64,000 bases of DNA from Marinobacter shengliensis (GCF_003007715.1 NZ_PXNO01000027.1:1-64000), one strand, 5' to 3'. Counted from the first letter of the stretch, positions 1 through 10,254 are shown. The notes: generated by a model not told the origin, from the letters alone. Program-made: numbers and translations.

Positions 1-82
1 ATAACGCTTGCAGCATGCGCGCCTACGGAATGGAGCCGAAGGCGCAATGTAGTGGGCGTCGCCATGCCTGCACTGGTTAGGC
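1..82 (-). other. attC recombination site 1 (right part at window edge)
   Basis: Read on the minus strand it begins with the R'' box GCCTAAC (82-76) and ends with GCGTTAT at the window edge, where the R' box GTTAT.. is cut. Between them the two halves fold on each other imperfectly (CAGTGCAGGCATGGCG against its partner GCGCATGCTGCAAGC), with the unpaired bases typical of attC. It directly follows the stop codon of the cassette gene at 84-863. Confidence 0.8.
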
Positions 83-83
83 A

Positions 84-863
84 TCACATTACCCCTTGTT
101 CGATAGCCCACATCCACGCTTGAGATAAGATCCCTGCGATACCGACAATAACGATCGCCCAAGTCAGGCGATTACCTACTTTTGCCGTTTTGATCTGATC
201 CTGGTGGCGCTGAACATTCAGCTCAAATTCCGAAAGGGTAACCAAGGCTTTGCCCGTTACGACGTAATTCGTACCATTCTTAGTCAACTCTCCGGAATCC
301 ACAAACGAATCAAGAACAAGCTCAAGGTGTGCTTTGTGCTTGTCTTTATCTGGATGATAGAGCCATTTACGCGAGTATTTTTGTACTGCCAGCATAAGAG
401 GATATATTTCATCCCGTGGGTTATCGATTTTGCGCTCGACAAGGTGCCTAAGCAGTTCCATTCTCTCTTCACGAACCAAGCGCTTTTTATTGTACAAAGA
501 CTGGCTCACCCGATCTCGATACTTCACGATTTTGTGCCAGCGGATAAGCTCCATCAGCAGGAATTTACCGGGGTCGGTATAGTTGAACTGGTATCCTTGG
601 TAATAGTGCTCAATTCTTAGATCAAATGTTGCCGGGTCGATATCTCTTTCGGTCAGAGTTTTCTCCTTCCCGGACTGCTCGCCTCTCCAAACCAACGCTT
701 CATACCCAGTTGTCTTGCGATTCCGGATCAATATCCGTGTATTTGAATCAGAATCTTCCAGCTTTACTGAGTAGAAGTCGTTTTCCTGTGCTCCTGGCCA
801 GCTGGTAGTAAAACGCTGAGGAGCTGGCTTCTCTAAAGCCTTGTTCAGAGCACGAAAGAACAA
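84..863 (-). CDS. Cassette protein with C-terminal membrane anchor, function unknown
   Basis: This 259-residue protein is not recognised. It is soluble and charged for about 225 residues, with many Arg/Lys/Tyr around residues 90-170, and ends in one hydrophobic segment (about 232-252, TWAIVIVGIAGILSQAWMWA), which predicts a tail-anchored inner-membrane protein facing the cytoplasm. It is the sole gene of an integron cassette: its stop codon lies 2 bases from attC site 1, and attC site 2 lies just upstream. As with most cassette genes there is no room for its own promoter, so expression probably depends on read-through or a distant promoter. A role in stress or phage defence is possible for such cassettes but nothing in the sequence shows it. 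Confidence 0.7.
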   Translation of the reverse strand: MFFRALNKALEKPAPQRFTTSWPGAQENDFYSVKLEDSDSNTRILIRNRKTTGYEALVWRGEQSGKEKTLTERDIDPATFDLRIEHYYQGYQFNYTDPGKFLLMELIRWHKIVKYRDRVSQSLYNKKRLVREERMELLRHLVERKIDNPRDEIYPLMLAVQKYSRKWLYHPDKDKHKAHLELVLDSFVDSGELTKNGTNYVVTGKALVTLSEFELNVQRHQDQIKTAKVGNRLTWAIVIVGIAGILSQAWMWAIEQGVM

Positions 864-875
864 CTTATTCTCCTT

Positions 876-962
876 GCCTAACGCGAAGCTAAGCGGCGCC
901 CTGACAAGGGCGTCCGGTGGACGGCCGTCAGGCCGGGAACAAACTTAAGCGACTTGTTAAAG
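876..962 (-). other. attC recombination site 2
   Basis: On the minus strand it runs from CTTTAAC (962-956) to GTTAGGC (882-876, a perfect GTTRRRY box). The outer arms pair as TAACAAGTCGCTTAAG against CTTAGCTTCGCGTTA, and an inner GC-rich stem (GCCTGACGGCC region and GGCGCC region) extends the hairpin. The TAA stop of the preceding cassette gene (959-957) lies inside its R'' box, showing how tightly the cassette is packed. Confidence 0.85.
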
Positions 963-1499
963 TTCATGATCGATGGCTCGCACCTGAGAAAACGCATCGG
1001 CGAAAGTCTGCTGCAAATCGGGCGGCGGAACGATTAGGAAGGTTACGGCGATAGTCATAAAGGCTTCGATGCGCTGAAGATTGCCCTCAAATTTGGCCTC
1101 GGGCCGAAATATCCTAATCACCTCTTCCATAGCGTTCACGTCCAGATCATCGAGATCTACATCTAGTCGATGAGCGAACCGGTTTCTTACTGCGTTCAAC
1201 CTTTTGACACCGAGTTTGATGACAGAGGCAGCACTACCAGTAGAAGGTAACAATTCAGCTTTTTGTGCAAAGCTCAACCGAATTGCATCAATGCTCTCGA
1301 TGCTAAAATAGCTTTCCAAATATCTCGTTAGGTAGTGTTCCAGTATCAAGTGAGCCTTCAGGATACGCCCCAACGAGTCGTGATCAGCCTCAAGAAGAGC
1401 TAAAAATTTTGCATTCTCTTCTTCGAAATGCCGATTGAAGTCTTCCCACTTTGGTTTCAGCACCTCTAGCGCATGCTCAAGACCTTCGATCTCTCTCAT
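957..1499 (-). CDS. HEPN-like cassette protein
   Basis: A 180-residue, mostly alpha-helical protein carried by an integron cassette. Near residues 103-111 it has the run AVRNRFAHRL, which fits the R-N-x3-H catalytic motif (Rx4-6H) of HEPN-superfamily ribonucleases, found in many toxin and abortive-infection proteins. The first 100 residues form acidic helices (LEHALEVLKPKWEDFNRHF). The HEPN assignment rests on this motif plus the helical pattern; without the motif one would call it hypothetical. There is no recognisable antitoxin in the cassette, so it may be a stand-alone HEPN protein or have lost nuclease activity. The stop codon overlaps attC site 2 and attC site 3 lies 10 bases upstream of the start. 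Confidence 0.65.
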   Translation of the reverse strand: MREIEGLEHALEVLKPKWEDFNRHFEEENAKFLALLEADHDSLGRILKAHLILEHYLTRYLESYFSIESIDAIRLSFAQKAELLPSTGSAASVIKLGVKRLNAVRNRFAHRLDVDLDDLDVNAMEEVIRIFRPEAKFEGNLQRIEAFMTIAVTFLIVPPPDLQQTFADAFSQVRAIDHEL

Positions 1500-1509
1500 G
1501 GGTAATGAC

Positions 1510-1580
1510 CTTTAACGCCGTGGTAACGGGCGGCTACGGAGCGCAGCGCAGTAGGCGTCCCGTTGACCACCAGGTTAAGT
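1510..1580 (-). other. attC recombination site 3
   Basis: On the minus strand it runs from ACTTAAC (1580-1574, a perfect RYYYAAC box) to GTTAAAG (1516-1510). The inner arms GTGGTCAACGGG and CCCGTTACCAC are complementary except for one extra base, the extrahelical base that gives attC its polarity. At 71 bp it is among the shorter attC sites. It begins 2 bases after the stop codon of the gene at 1582-1905. Confidence 0.88.
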
Positions 1581-1581
1581 T

Positions 1582-1905
1582 CTAGTCCCCTATGTTGCAG
1601 AGGCCATGAAATTTAAACCTGAAAGAGAACGCTGCCGGATGATTCCAGCTTTCAGGGTTCTCGCGCAAATGCTTATCGAAAATAGCCACAATTTGATTGG
1701 TTGTGTACTGCGCCAAGCATCTGGCAAGTGCTGGTTGCTCACCTGTACGGATCAACTGTTCCGTGAGTAGACCGTCAGCGACTCCCGTGACCCATGCAGA
1801 CCGTTCTGTATCACCGAGGTTACGATACTCGTTTCCAGTGAGAGCGAAAGCTGAGGGAATCAAAATCCAGAAGAGAAAAGCTCCGGATAATAACCTTTGC
1901 GACAT
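1582..1905 (-). CDS. Small secreted protein, Rap1a/Tai immunity-like
   Basis: This 107-residue protein has a clear signal peptide (about residues 1-21, ending SAFA before LTGNEY) and a mature domain of about 86 residues with two cysteines (RCL and the C-terminal GLC). The pattern of a short helix (ERSAWVTGVADGLL) followed by QIVAIFDKHLRENPESWNHPAA and a terminal Cys resembles the Rap1a/Tai family, periplasmic immunity proteins and relatives that are common as orphan genes and cassettes. The match is from memory of the family pattern, so it is tentative. It is the first cassette of the visible array; a good ribosome site (GAGGAGAGAAG) precedes the start. Confidence 0.6.
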   Translation of the reverse strand: MSQRLLSGAFLFWILIPSAFALTGNEYRNLGDTERSAWVTGVADGLLTEQLIRTGEQPALARCLAQYTTNQIVAIFDKHLRENPESWNHPAAFSFRFKFHGLCNIGD

Positions 1906-1922
1906 TTCTTCTCTCCTCGAAA

Positions 1923-1929
1923 ACTTAAC
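1923..1929 (-). other. Array-edge core box (attI-like or secondary insertion point)
   Basis: GTTAAGT on the minus strand is the exact complement of the ACTTAAC box that ends the same cassette (1580-1574), so it marks the first base of the first cassette. No R''/L'' partner or palindrome can be seen in the next 150 bases upstream, as would be true of attI or of a secondary site rather than another attC. Confidence 0.7.
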
Positions 1930-2268
1930 AGCTAATTCAACGACAAATTACATCTATCCAAAATACGCTTATCCCGAGGCACCAGGAAGGTCATTCATCA
2001 AATTATTTTCAAAATCAAACTACTACCGGCCCACCAAATATGACGCACCGGGAAATAAGCGCCAGTTGTCGGTTTCTCCCCGAATCAGTGGAGCGTCTAT
2101 TTACAATTTAACGCTCTGACTATTCCATGATTTTCATTAGGTTACAAGCCAAGAGAGACCACGTTCACAGAGTTTTACGACAGTTGTCGTCTATTTCCAC
2201 TATCGACCGTGAATTTGCAGTGGCCCACGCCCTGTTTGAACTCGGGCGTATACAGCCGGGCAGGGAGG
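1930..2268. other. Gene-free spacer beyond the cassette array
   Basis: This stretch is AT-rich up to about 2200. It would normally hold attI and a divergent integrase gene, but no integrase reading frame or fragment is seen. The plus-strand frame that crosses it starts inside the neighbouring cassette gene in antisense and has no protein-like character. Confidence 0.6.
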
Positions 2269-2293
2269 CCGGCCCAGTGTGACCCTGGGCCGG
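2269..2293 (-). terminator. Hairpin after the acyl-CoA ligase gene
   Basis: CCGGCCCAG at 2269-2277 is complementary to CTGGGCCGG at 2285-2293, with a 7-base loop, 23 bases beyond the stop codon of the ligase at the end of the long liu transcript. There is no T-run after it on the minus strand, so it is at best a weak intrinsic terminator or an mRNA 3' end stabiliser. Confidence 0.4.
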
Positions 2294-2315
2294 AGCGATG
2301 CAGCAAGAAGGTCGT

Positions 2316-4004
2316 TTACCTCTTCAACCCCATCTCCTCAATCGAAATCTCCCGCATCTTGAACTTCTGAATTTTCCCGGTGACGGTCATCGGGAAGGCA
2401 TCCACAAACTTATAGTTCTTCGGAATCTTGAAGTGGGCGATTTTGCCTTTGCAGAAGGCCTGCAAGTCCTCACCGGTTACCGGGTCTGTGTCTGGGCGGA
2501 GTTTTACCCAGGCAATCAGTTCTTCGCCGTATTTCTCATCGGGTATGCCGGTTACCTGCACATCTTCGATGGCGGGGTGGGTGTAGAGGAATTCTTCGAT
2601 TTCTTTCGGGTAGATGTTCTCGCCGCCGCGAATCACCATGTCTTTGATGCGGCCAACGATCTGGATGTAGCCCTCTTCGTCCATGGTGGCCAGGTCGCCG
2701 GTGTGCATCCAGCCGCCGTCGTCTATGGCTTCACGGGTTTTCTCTTCGTTGTTCCAGTACTTCAGCATCACGCTGTAGCCACGGGTGCAGAGTTCGCCAA
2801 TCTCACCACGGGGCACCACGTTGCCGGTGCCGGGGTCGACAATCTTGGTTTCCAGGTGCGGCTGTGTTCGGCCCACGGTGGTCACCTGTTTTTCGAACGG
2901 GTCTTCGGAGCTGGTCTGGGTGGAGACCGGGCTGGTTTCGGTCATGCCGTAGGCGATCTGCACTTCCTTCATGTTCATCTTGCCGTTGACCTTCTTCATC
3001 ACCTCCGCCGGGCAGATGGAGCCGGCCATGATGCCGGTGCGCAAGCTGGAGAGGTCGTAGGTGTCGAACTCCGGGTCGGCCAGTTCGGCGATGAACATGG
3101 TGGGCACGCCGTACAGGGCGGTGGCTTTTTCCTGGTGCACGGCCTGCAGTACGGTTTTCGGGTCAAAGCCTTCGCCCGGGTAGATCATGGCGGTGCCGTG
3201 GGTAATGCAGCCCAGGTTGCCCATCACCATGCCGAAGCAGTGGTACAGGGGCACAGGGATAACCAGGCGGTCGTTCTCGGTCAGGCGTTGGCTTTCACCC
3301 ACAAAGTAGCCGTTGTTGAGGATGTTGTGGTGGGTGAGGGTGGCGCCCTTGGGGTTGCCGGTGGTGCCGGAGGTAAACTGGATGTTGATGGGGTCATCAA
3401 ACTGCAGCTGGTCCTGGCGCTCGTACAGCTGCGTTTCGGTGACGTCGCTGGCAAAGCCGAGGAATTCCTGCCAGGTCCACATGCCGTCGTGCTTGTCTTC
3501 GTGTACGTTGATGACGGCACGGAGTTCAGGCACGTGTTCCGCCTTGAGCTTGCCGGGGGCGCTGTGCTTCAGCTCCGGGGCCAGGTCGTAGATCATCTGG
3601 CGGTAGTTGGAGGCCTTGAAGCTGTCGGCGGTAACCAGCACCGAGATGCCGGCCAGGTTGAGGGCATACTGAAGTTCGTGCATGCCGTACGCCGGGTTGA
3701 TGTTCACCAGGATGGCGCCCACCTTGGCGGTGGCGAACTGCGTAACGGTCCACTCGTAGCGGTTCGGCGACCAGATGCCCACGCGGTCACCGCGCTTGAC
3801 GCCGATGGCCATGAAGGCGCGGGCAGCTTCGTTCACCTTTTCCACGAACTCTTTGTAGGTCCAGCGAATGTCCTGGTGCAGGCACACCAGGGCCTCTGTG
3901 CTCGGGTATTTTTCGGCGGTGCGGTCGAGCATTTCGCCGATGGTCATGCCCAGCAGGGGCACTTCTGCGGTTCCGCTGGTATAGCTCGGTAGAGTCTTGC
4001 TCAT
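2316..4004 (-). CDS. Acyl-CoA synthetase (AMP-binding, ANL superfamily)
   Basis: This 562-residue enzyme activates a carboxylic acid to its CoA ester through an acyl-AMP intermediate in the cytoplasm. Visible motifs: P-loop [10 protein letters not shown] (211-220), YGMTET, GWMHTGD, the hinge [20 protein letters not shown] region and the C-terminal [10 protein letters not shown] with the catalytic Lys near 544. The length and motif set fit medium/long-chain fatty acyl-CoA ligases. It is the last gene of the liu operon, so the substrate could be isovalerate or another branched short acid, or acetoacetate released by HMG-CoA lyase, but the sequence alone does not fix the substrate. Start chosen at ATG 4004, the first residue matching the family's usual N-terminus. 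Confidence 0.9.
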   Translation of the reverse strand: MSKTLPSYTSGTAEVPLLGMTIGEMLDRTAEKYPSTEALVCLHQDIRWTYKEFVEKVNEAARAFMAIGVKRGDRVGIWSPNRYEWTVTQFATAKVGAILVNINPAYGMHELQYALNLAGISVLVTADSFKASNYRQMIYDLAPELKHSAPGKLKAEHVPELRAVINVHEDKHDGMWTWQEFLGFASDVTETQLYERQDQLQFDDPINIQFTSGTTGNPKGATLTHHNILNNGYFVGESQRLTENDRLVIPVPLYHCFGMVMGNLGCITHGTAMIYPGEGFDPKTVLQAVHQEKATALYGVPTMFIAELADPEFDTYDLSSLRTGIMAGSICPAEVMKKVNGKMNMKEVQIAYGMTETSPVSTQTSSEDPFEKQVTTVGRTQPHLETKIVDPGTGNVVPRGEIGELCTRGYSVMLKYWNNEEKTREAIDDGGWMHTGDLATMDEEGYIQIVGRIKDMVIRGGENIYPKEIEEFLYTHPAIEDVQVTGIPDEKYGEELIAWVKLRPDTDPVTGEDLQAFCKGKIAHFKIPKNYKFVDAFPMTVTGKIQKFKMREISIEEMGLKR

Positions 4005-4057
4005 TTCTCTGCCTCCATTGTTTTTGTAGTCGAGGGCGAGCAGGGGGATATCACCTG

Positions 4058-4636
4058 CTAGCGACTCTGATTGTGATACTCGGGATTAGGTTGCATATCG
4101 CTGGCAATCGCCACGCGGTTGGACATGTTGTAGAAACCCACCAGGTTGCTCAGGTCCCAGATGGCGCGGTCGCTGAATCCGGCGTCGCGCAGGGCCTGGA
4201 TGTGCTCTTCGGTCACCGTGGCCGGCGAGCGGGTGAGGTGCGATGCAAAATCGAGCATGGCCCGTTGGCGCTTGTCGAGTTTGGCGCTGCGGTAGTTCAT
4301 CACCATGTGCTCGCCCAGTTGCGGATCGCCACTGAGTACCCGCACGGCGGCGCCGTGGGCTACCAGGCAGTAGAAGCATTTGTTCTCGGAGGAGACCACC
4401 ACGGCCACCATTTCCCGCTCCAGTTTGGAGAGTTCACCTTCGCCCAGCATCAGCTCGTTGTAGAGGCGGGTGAAGCCTTCCAGCTGTTTGAGGTTCTGGC
4501 TGTAGGCGGTGAGTACGTTCGGGATCATGCCGAGTTTTTCCTGGCAGATCTGGAAGTACTTCTGGGTGTCTTCTGGTAGGTCCTTGATCTCCGGAATCGG
4601 GAGGTCCAGGGCTACCACATTTTTGTTCTGGTTCAT
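4058..4636 (-). CDS. AhpD/carboxymuconolactone decarboxylase-family peroxidase-related protein
   Basis: A 192-residue all-helical protein of the AhpD-like fold. The redox signature is [13 protein letters not shown] (about residues 95-107), a CxxC followed by His three residues on, as in alkylhydroperoxidase AhpD; the upstream Glu-rich helix [18 protein letters not shown] is also typical. The family usually reduces peroxides with thiols. It lies 53 bases downstream of the ligase start and upstream of a large palindrome, within the liu transcription unit; such genes are frequent companions of acyl-CoA catabolic operons, but the physiological substrate is unknown. The length is typical for the uncharacterised peroxidase-related subgroup. 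Confidence 0.85.
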   Translation of the reverse strand: MNQNKNVVALDLPIPEIKDLPEDTQKYFQICQEKLGMIPNVLTAYSQNLKQLEGFTRLYNELMLGEGELSKLEREMVAVVVSSENKCFYCLVAHGAAVRVLSGDPQLGEHMVMNYRSAKLDKRQRAMLDFASHLTRSPATVTEEHIQALRDAGFSDRAIWDLSNLVGFYNMSNRVAIASDMQPNPEYHNQSR

Positions 4637-4666
4637 GACTGCTCCTAGCCTGCTATTTCGGTGCCT

Positions 4667-4772
4667 TGGTGGGCGGGAACAACCTCCCAGGACACGCCGT
4701 TAATACATCCATGTAGGCTTGGCTGCAGCATCCATGCTGCAGACAGTCCTGGGAGGTTGTTCCCGCCCACCA
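4667..4772. repeat. Long palindrome, copy 1 (27-bp perfect arms)
   Basis: Positions 4667-4693 and 4746-4772 are perfect reverse complements over 27 bases (arm contains GGGCGGGAACAACCTCCCAGG). The 52-base centre contains TCCATGTAGGCTTGGCT and a second nested hairpin GCAGCAT-CC-ATGCTGC. The centre is clearly related to that of the palindrome at 10153-10254, although the arms are unrelated. It lies between liuE and the AhpD-like gene and would form a strong hairpin in the operon mRNA. Confidence 0.9.
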
Positions 4773-4778
4773 GTTCGA

Positions 4779-5687
4779 TCATTGGCAGTTGCCGCCTAGT
4801 GCCTGACCGACCTTGGAGCCGTTGTGGCGATTCAGTTGGCCGCATATCCAGTCGCCGGTGGCGACGAGCTTGTTCAGATCAACGCCAGTTTCGATGCCCA
4901 GACCGTTCAGCAGGTATAGCACGTCTTCGGTGGCGACGTTGCCGGAGGCGCCTTTGGCGTAAGGGCAGCCGCCGAGGCCGGCGACGGAGGCATCAATAAC
5001 GCTCACGCCTTCTTCCAGCACCGCGTACAGGTTGGCCAGGGCCTGGCCGTAGGTGTCGTGGAAGTGGGCGGCCAGTTTGTCCATGGGCACGTGGGCGGCG
5101 ACGGCTTCGACCATGCGTTTGGCTTTCAGCGGTGTGCCCACGCCGATGGTGTCGCCCAGGGAGATTTCGTGGCAGCCCATGTCGTACAGGGCTTTGGCCA
5201 CGGTGGCCACCTGTTCCGGCGCGATGTCGCCTTCGTACGGGCAGCCCATCACGGTGGACACGTAGCCGCGCACGGGGATGCCGTGTTTGCGGGCTTCTTC
5301 CACCACCGGGGCGAAGCGCTCGAGGCTTTCAGCGATGGTGCAGTTGATGTTCTTTTTGGTGAAGGATTCGGAGGCGGCGCCGAATACAGCCACTTCGTCC
5401 ACGTTGGCTGCGAGGGCACCCTCGAAGCCTTTGAGGTTCGGGGTGAGGGCGGAGTAGCGAACGCCGGCCTTGCGGTGGATGCCGGCCATAACCTCTGCCG
5501 CATCGCCCATCTGTGGCACCCATTTCGGGGACACGAAGCTGGCGGCTTCGATGTGGCTCAGGCCGGTGTCGGCCAGGCGGTCGATCAGCCCGGTCTTGAT
5601 GTCGGTGGCAATCACCGGGCCGGGCTCGTTCTGGAGTCCGTCCCGGGGGCTCATCTCAACCAGGCGTACCTGTTTGGGAAAGGCCAT
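4779..5687 (-). CDS. liuE: Hydroxymethylglutaryl-CoA lyase
   Basis: Cleaves 3-hydroxy-3-methylglutaryl-CoA to acetyl-CoA and acetoacetate, the last step of leucine degradation. The 302 residues form one HMGL-like TIM barrel: [13 protein letters not shown] near the N-terminus holds the metal Asp and the catalytic Arg, [11 protein letters not shown] carries metal-binding histidine, and the signature [14 protein letters not shown] holds the active-site Cys. Length is standard. The start ATG at 5687 overlaps the liuD stop by one base (TGATG), showing translational coupling. The gene ends 7 bases from the palindrome at 4667-4772. Confidence 0.95.
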   Translation of the reverse strand: MAFPKQVRLVEMSPRDGLQNEPGPVIATDIKTGLIDRLADTGLSHIEAASFVSPKWVPQMGDAAEVMAGIHRKAGVRYSALTPNLKGFEGALAANVDEVAVFGAASESFTKKNINCTIAESLERFAPVVEEARKHGIPVRGYVSTVMGCPYEGDIAPEQVATVAKALYDMGCHEISLGDTIGVGTPLKAKRMVEAVAAHVPMDKLAAHFHDTYGQALANLYAVLEEGVSVIDASVAGLGGCPYAKGASGNVATEDVLYLLNGLGIETGVDLNKLVATGDWICGQLNRHNGSKVGQALGGNCQ

Positions 5688-7684
5688 CAGCCTGCCTCCT
5701 CGGTTTCGGTGACTTCAATGGCAATCAGCTCGGCGCCTTCGGAGACCTGGTCGCCTTCGGCGAAGAAGATCTCGGTAACCACGCCGTCGGCCGGGGCCTT
5801 GATGGCGTGTTCCATTTTCATGGCCTCCATGATTACCAGGCTCTGGCCGGCTTTTACCTTGTCGCCGACTTTGGCCTGTACCGCCACGATGGCGCCGTTC
5901 ATGGGGGCGGCCAGGCTGCCTTCGCCGGCCATTTCTTCAAAGCCGTAGCTTTCTTTGTAGAGGGTGCAGTTGAAGGTGTCGCCTTCGTAGAAGAGCACCA
6001 GCTGGTCGTTGTGCAGGTTGCCGTGAACGCTGATGCGGTGGCCGTTAATCACCGCTTGCAGGTAGTCGTCGTCCAGGCGCATGGTGAGGTTGTACACGCT
6101 GCCGCCCACGTAAACCTGGTAGCGGTCGTCGCGCTCCAGAATTTTAAGGTCATGGATGTCGTCGCCTACCTGTAACTGCAGCGGCTGGGCGTATTCGGAG
6201 TTCATGCGCCAGCTGTTCTGGCGGGCGAAGGGCGACCAGGGGTCTGTGCTGATCACTTCCCGGGATTTGCGTTGTTCCAGCACAAAGCCGGCGGCCAGCA
6301 CCAGGGCTTTGTGGGTATCCAGCCTGGATTTCGGGAACAGCAGTTCCCGGTGGTCGTCTATGAAACCGGTGGTCAGGTCCGCTTCCCGGAACGGCTGGGC
6401 GTCGGCCAGGGCGTGCAGGAAGCGGATGTTGGTTTTCACGCCAGCGATGCGGTAGTGCTCCAGGGCCTGCACCATACGGTTGATGGCCTGGTCCCTGGTT
6501 TCGTCCCACACGATCAGCTTGGCGATCATCGGGTCGTAGTGGATGCTGATGTCGTCGCCTTCGGTGACGCCGGTATCCACCCGCACATGGGCGCTTTCAT
6601 CCGGGGTGCTCAGGTAGCGCAGGTTGCCGGTGGCGGGCAGGAAGTCCTGGTCCGGGTCTTCGGCGTAGATGCGCGCTTCCAGGGCGTGGCCCCGGGTTTT
6701 TACCTGGGATTGCTCCAGCGGCAGGGGCTCGCCCCAGGCCACTTTCAGCTGCCACTCCACCAGATCCTGGCCGGTGACCATTTCGGTGACCGGGTGTTCC
6801 ACCTGCAGGCGGGTGTTCATTTCCATGAAGAAGAAAGAGCCGTCGACATCGTAGAGAAATTCCACGGTGCCGGCACCCACGTAGTTGATGGCCTGGGCGG
6901 CTCTAACGGCGGCTTCGCCCATGGCTTTGCGGGTTTCGTCACTCAGGCCCGGTGCCGGGGCTTCTTCCAGTACTTTCTGGTGGCGGCGCTGCACGGAACA
7001 GTCCCGTTCCGCCAGGTACACGCCCTTGCCGCTCTGGTCGCAGAACACCTGGATCTCCACGTGCCGTGGCTGGGTCAGGTAGCGTTCGATGAGCATGTCC
7101 GGGTTGCCGAAGGCGTTCTTCGATTCCCGTTTGGCGGCGGCCAGGGCGTCGTCGAAGTCTTCCATGCGTTCCACCACCCGCATGCCTTTTCCACCGCCAC
7201 CGGCGACGGCTTTCAGCAGCAGCGGGAAGCCGCACTTCTCGGCTTCCTTGCGCAGGGTTTCCGGGGACTGGTCGTCGCCGTGGTAGCCGGGCACCAGCGG
7301 TACGCCGGCTTTTTCCATGATGGCCTTGGCGGCGGATTTGGAACCCATGGCGGCGATGGCCGAGGAGGGCGGGCCGATGAACACGATGTTGTTGGCTTCG
7401 CAGGCCTCGGCGAACTGGGTGTTCTCAGACAGGAATCCGTAGCCTGGGTGGATGGCCTGGGCACCGCTTTCCTTGGCAATTTCGATGATCTTGTCGGCTT
7501 TCAGGTAGCTCTCGGAGCTGGGGGCCGGGCCAATGTGGAAGGCTTCGTCTGCCATGGCCACATGCCGGGCGTCTGCGTCTGCATCGGAATACACGGCAAC
7601 GCAGCGGATGCCCATGCGATGGGCGGTATGTATGATCCGGCAGGCGATTTCGCCGCGGTTGGCGATGAGTATCTTACTGAACAT
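5687..7684 (-). CDS. liuD: 3-methylcrotonyl-CoA carboxylase, biotin-carrying alpha subunit
   Basis: Carboxylates its own biotin with ATP and bicarbonate; the partner LiuB moves the carboxyl group to 3-methylcrotonyl-CoA. Of 665 residues, about 1-450 are biotin carboxylase (ATP-grasp, glycine loop [24 protein letters not shown]), then a BT-like linker, and residues 590-660 are the biotinyl domain with [12 protein letters not shown], biotinylated at Lys623. Start ATG at 7684 follows a strong ribosome site (GGAGGAAT). The stop overlaps liuE by one base, and liuC ends 2 bases upstream of the start, so the genes are tightly coupled. Confidence 0.95.
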   Translation of the reverse strand: MFSKILIANRGEIACRIIHTAHRMGIRCVAVYSDADADARHVAMADEAFHIGPAPSSESYLKADKIIEIAKESGAQAIHPGYGFLSENTQFAEACEANNIVFIGPPSSAIAAMGSKSAAKAIMEKAGVPLVPGYHGDDQSPETLRKEAEKCGFPLLLKAVAGGGGKGMRVVERMEDFDDALAAAKRESKNAFGNPDMLIERYLTQPRHVEIQVFCDQSGKGVYLAERDCSVQRRHQKVLEEAPAPGLSDETRKAMGEAAVRAAQAINYVGAGTVEFLYDVDGSFFFMEMNTRLQVEHPVTEMVTGQDLVEWQLKVAWGEPLPLEQSQVKTRGHALEARIYAEDPDQDFLPATGNLRYLSTPDESAHVRVDTGVTEGDDISIHYDPMIAKLIVWDETRDQAINRMVQALEHYRIAGVKTNIRFLHALADAQPFREADLTTGFIDDHRELLFPKSRLDTHKALVLAAGFVLEQRKSREVISTDPWSPFARQNSWRMNSEYAQPLQLQVGDDIHDLKILERDDRYQVYVGGSVYNLTMRLDDDYLQAVINGHRISVHGNLHNDQLVLFYEGDTFNCTLYKESYGFEEMAGEGSLAAPMNGAIVAVQAKVGDKVKAGQSLVIMEAMKMEHAIKAPADGVVTEIFFAEGDQVSEGAELIAIEVTETEEAG

Positions 7685-7686
7685 TA

Positions 7687-8490
7687 TTATTCCTCCGGAA
7701 CCCAGTTGGCCTTGCGTTTGTTCAGGAACGCGTTGAGCCCTTCCTGACCTTCTTCACCCACCCGGATGTCCGCGATGCGTTGTGCGGTGTCGTCGATCAC
7801 GTCCTGGCCGATCACCTTGTGGCTGACGGCAAATACCAGATTTTTGGCGGCTTTCATGGCTTCTGGCCCGTTGAGGGCAAGCTGCAAAAGCAGTTCGTCG
7901 CAGCGGCGTTCCATGGCGCTTTCATCTTCACACACCTCATGCACCAGGCCGAAGTGCTCGGCTTGCCGGGCGGTGAAAACTTCGGCGCTGATAAAGTAGC
8001 GCCGGGCCTGGCGCTCGCCGATGGCGCGCACCACGTAGGGGCTGATCACGGCGGGAATCAGGCCGAGTTTGACTTCGCTCAGGCAGAAGCTGGCCTTCTC
8101 GGTGGCAAGTACGATGTCGCAGCAGGCGGCCAGGCCAACGGCGCCTCCGAAGGCGGCACCCTGAACCAGGCCGATCACCGGCTTGGACAGGTGGTTGAGC
8201 ACGTTCATCAACCGCGCCAGTTGCCGCGAGTCGTCCAGGTTTTCCTGTCGGCTGTTGTCGGCCATGCGGCGCATCCAGCCCAGATCCGCCCCGGCGGAGA
8301 AGTGTTTGCCTTCGGAGCGAAGGATGACAACGTGGGTGTTGTTGTCTGCGTCTACCTGTTCCAGCGCCTTGATCAGTTGCTGGATGATCACATCATCAAA
8401 GGCGTTGCGTTTGTCCGGGCGGTTGAGGACAACCTCGGTGACACCCTTGGCGCGGTGATTGAGGCGAACCGCTGGTTCCTGATCGGTCAT
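7687..8490 (-). CDS. liuC: Methylglutaconyl-CoA hydratase (enoyl-CoA hydratase family)
   Basis: Hydrates 3-methylglutaconyl-CoA to HMG-CoA. The protein is a single crotonase domain with the oxyanion-hole segments GKHFSAGADLGWM and GAAFGGAVGLAACCDIVLA. Start chosen at ATG 8490 (MTDQEP; 267 residues) because GGAGG lies 8 bases before it; earlier in-frame starts at 8508 (GTG) and 8505 (ATG) overlap the liuB stop and would add residues not usual in the family. Its assignment to methylglutaconyl-CoA rather than generic enoyl-CoA rests on the position between the two carboxylase subunit genes. Confidence 0.92.
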   Translation of the reverse strand: MTDQEPAVRLNHRAKGVTEVVLNRPDKRNAFDDVIIQQLIKALEQVDADNNTHVVILRSEGKHFSAGADLGWMRRMADNSRQENLDDSRQLARLMNVLNHLSKPVIGLVQGAAFGGAVGLAACCDIVLATEKASFCLSEVKLGLIPAVISPYVVRAIGERQARRYFISAEVFTARQAEHFGLVHEVCEDESAMERRCDELLLQLALNGPEAMKAAKNLVFAVSHKVIGQDVIDDTAQRIADIRVGEEGQEGLNAFLNKRKANWVPEE

Positions 8491-8504
8491 GGCGATGTCC
8501 TCCA

Positions 8505-10112
<1,608 letters not shown>

Positions 10113-10152
10113 TTTAATAGTCCGTGCATCGGCCCTTTTGAGGGGGCGCGGC

Positions 10153-10254
10153 GCTGGCAGGATGCCCTTCCGGGAAACGCTACGAGCACGTCCATGTGCG
10201 CTTCGCTCCGGCCATCCATGGCCTTCGAGATTCCCGGAAGGGCATCCTGCCAGC
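10153..10254. repeat. Long palindrome, copy 2 (24-bp perfect arms)
   Basis: Positions 10153-10176 and 10231-10254 are perfect reverse complements over 24 bases (arm contains GGCAGGATGCCCTTCCGGG). The centre has GTCCATGTGCGCTTCGCT followed by the nested hairpin GGCCAT-CC-ATGGCC. It aligns base for base in layout with the centre of the palindrome at 4667-4772, whose arms differ. It lies in the 233-base spacer between liuA and liuB, within the operon. Confidence 0.9.

Larger units (their letters stand above)
1..1929 (-). mobile_element. Edge of an integron gene-cassette array
   Basis: Three promoterless-looking minus-strand genes are each followed by an attC-like imperfect palindrome. The core boxes match cassette by cassette. 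GTTAAAG at 1516-1510 opens the cassette closed by CTTTAAC at 962-956, its exact complement. GTTAGGC at 882-876 opens the cassette closed by GCCTAAC at 82-76. GTTAAGT at 1929-1923 opens the cassette closed by ACTTAAC at 1580-1574. This start/end complementarity is what circular cassettes require, and chance would not give it three times. No integrase gene lies on the expected side (above 1929), so this is either an array that lost intI or a cluster of attC sites without integrase. The array continues below position 1. Confidence 0.85.

Noticed and set aside
2298..3992. Long plus-strand open frame opposite the acyl-CoA ligase
   Set aside because: It is antisense to a gene with full ANL-family motifs and has the His/Val/Gly-rich composition of a GC-rich shadow frame. 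The same applies to long frames at 5058-5948, 6272-7747, 7780-8637, 8643-10265 and 42498-43652.
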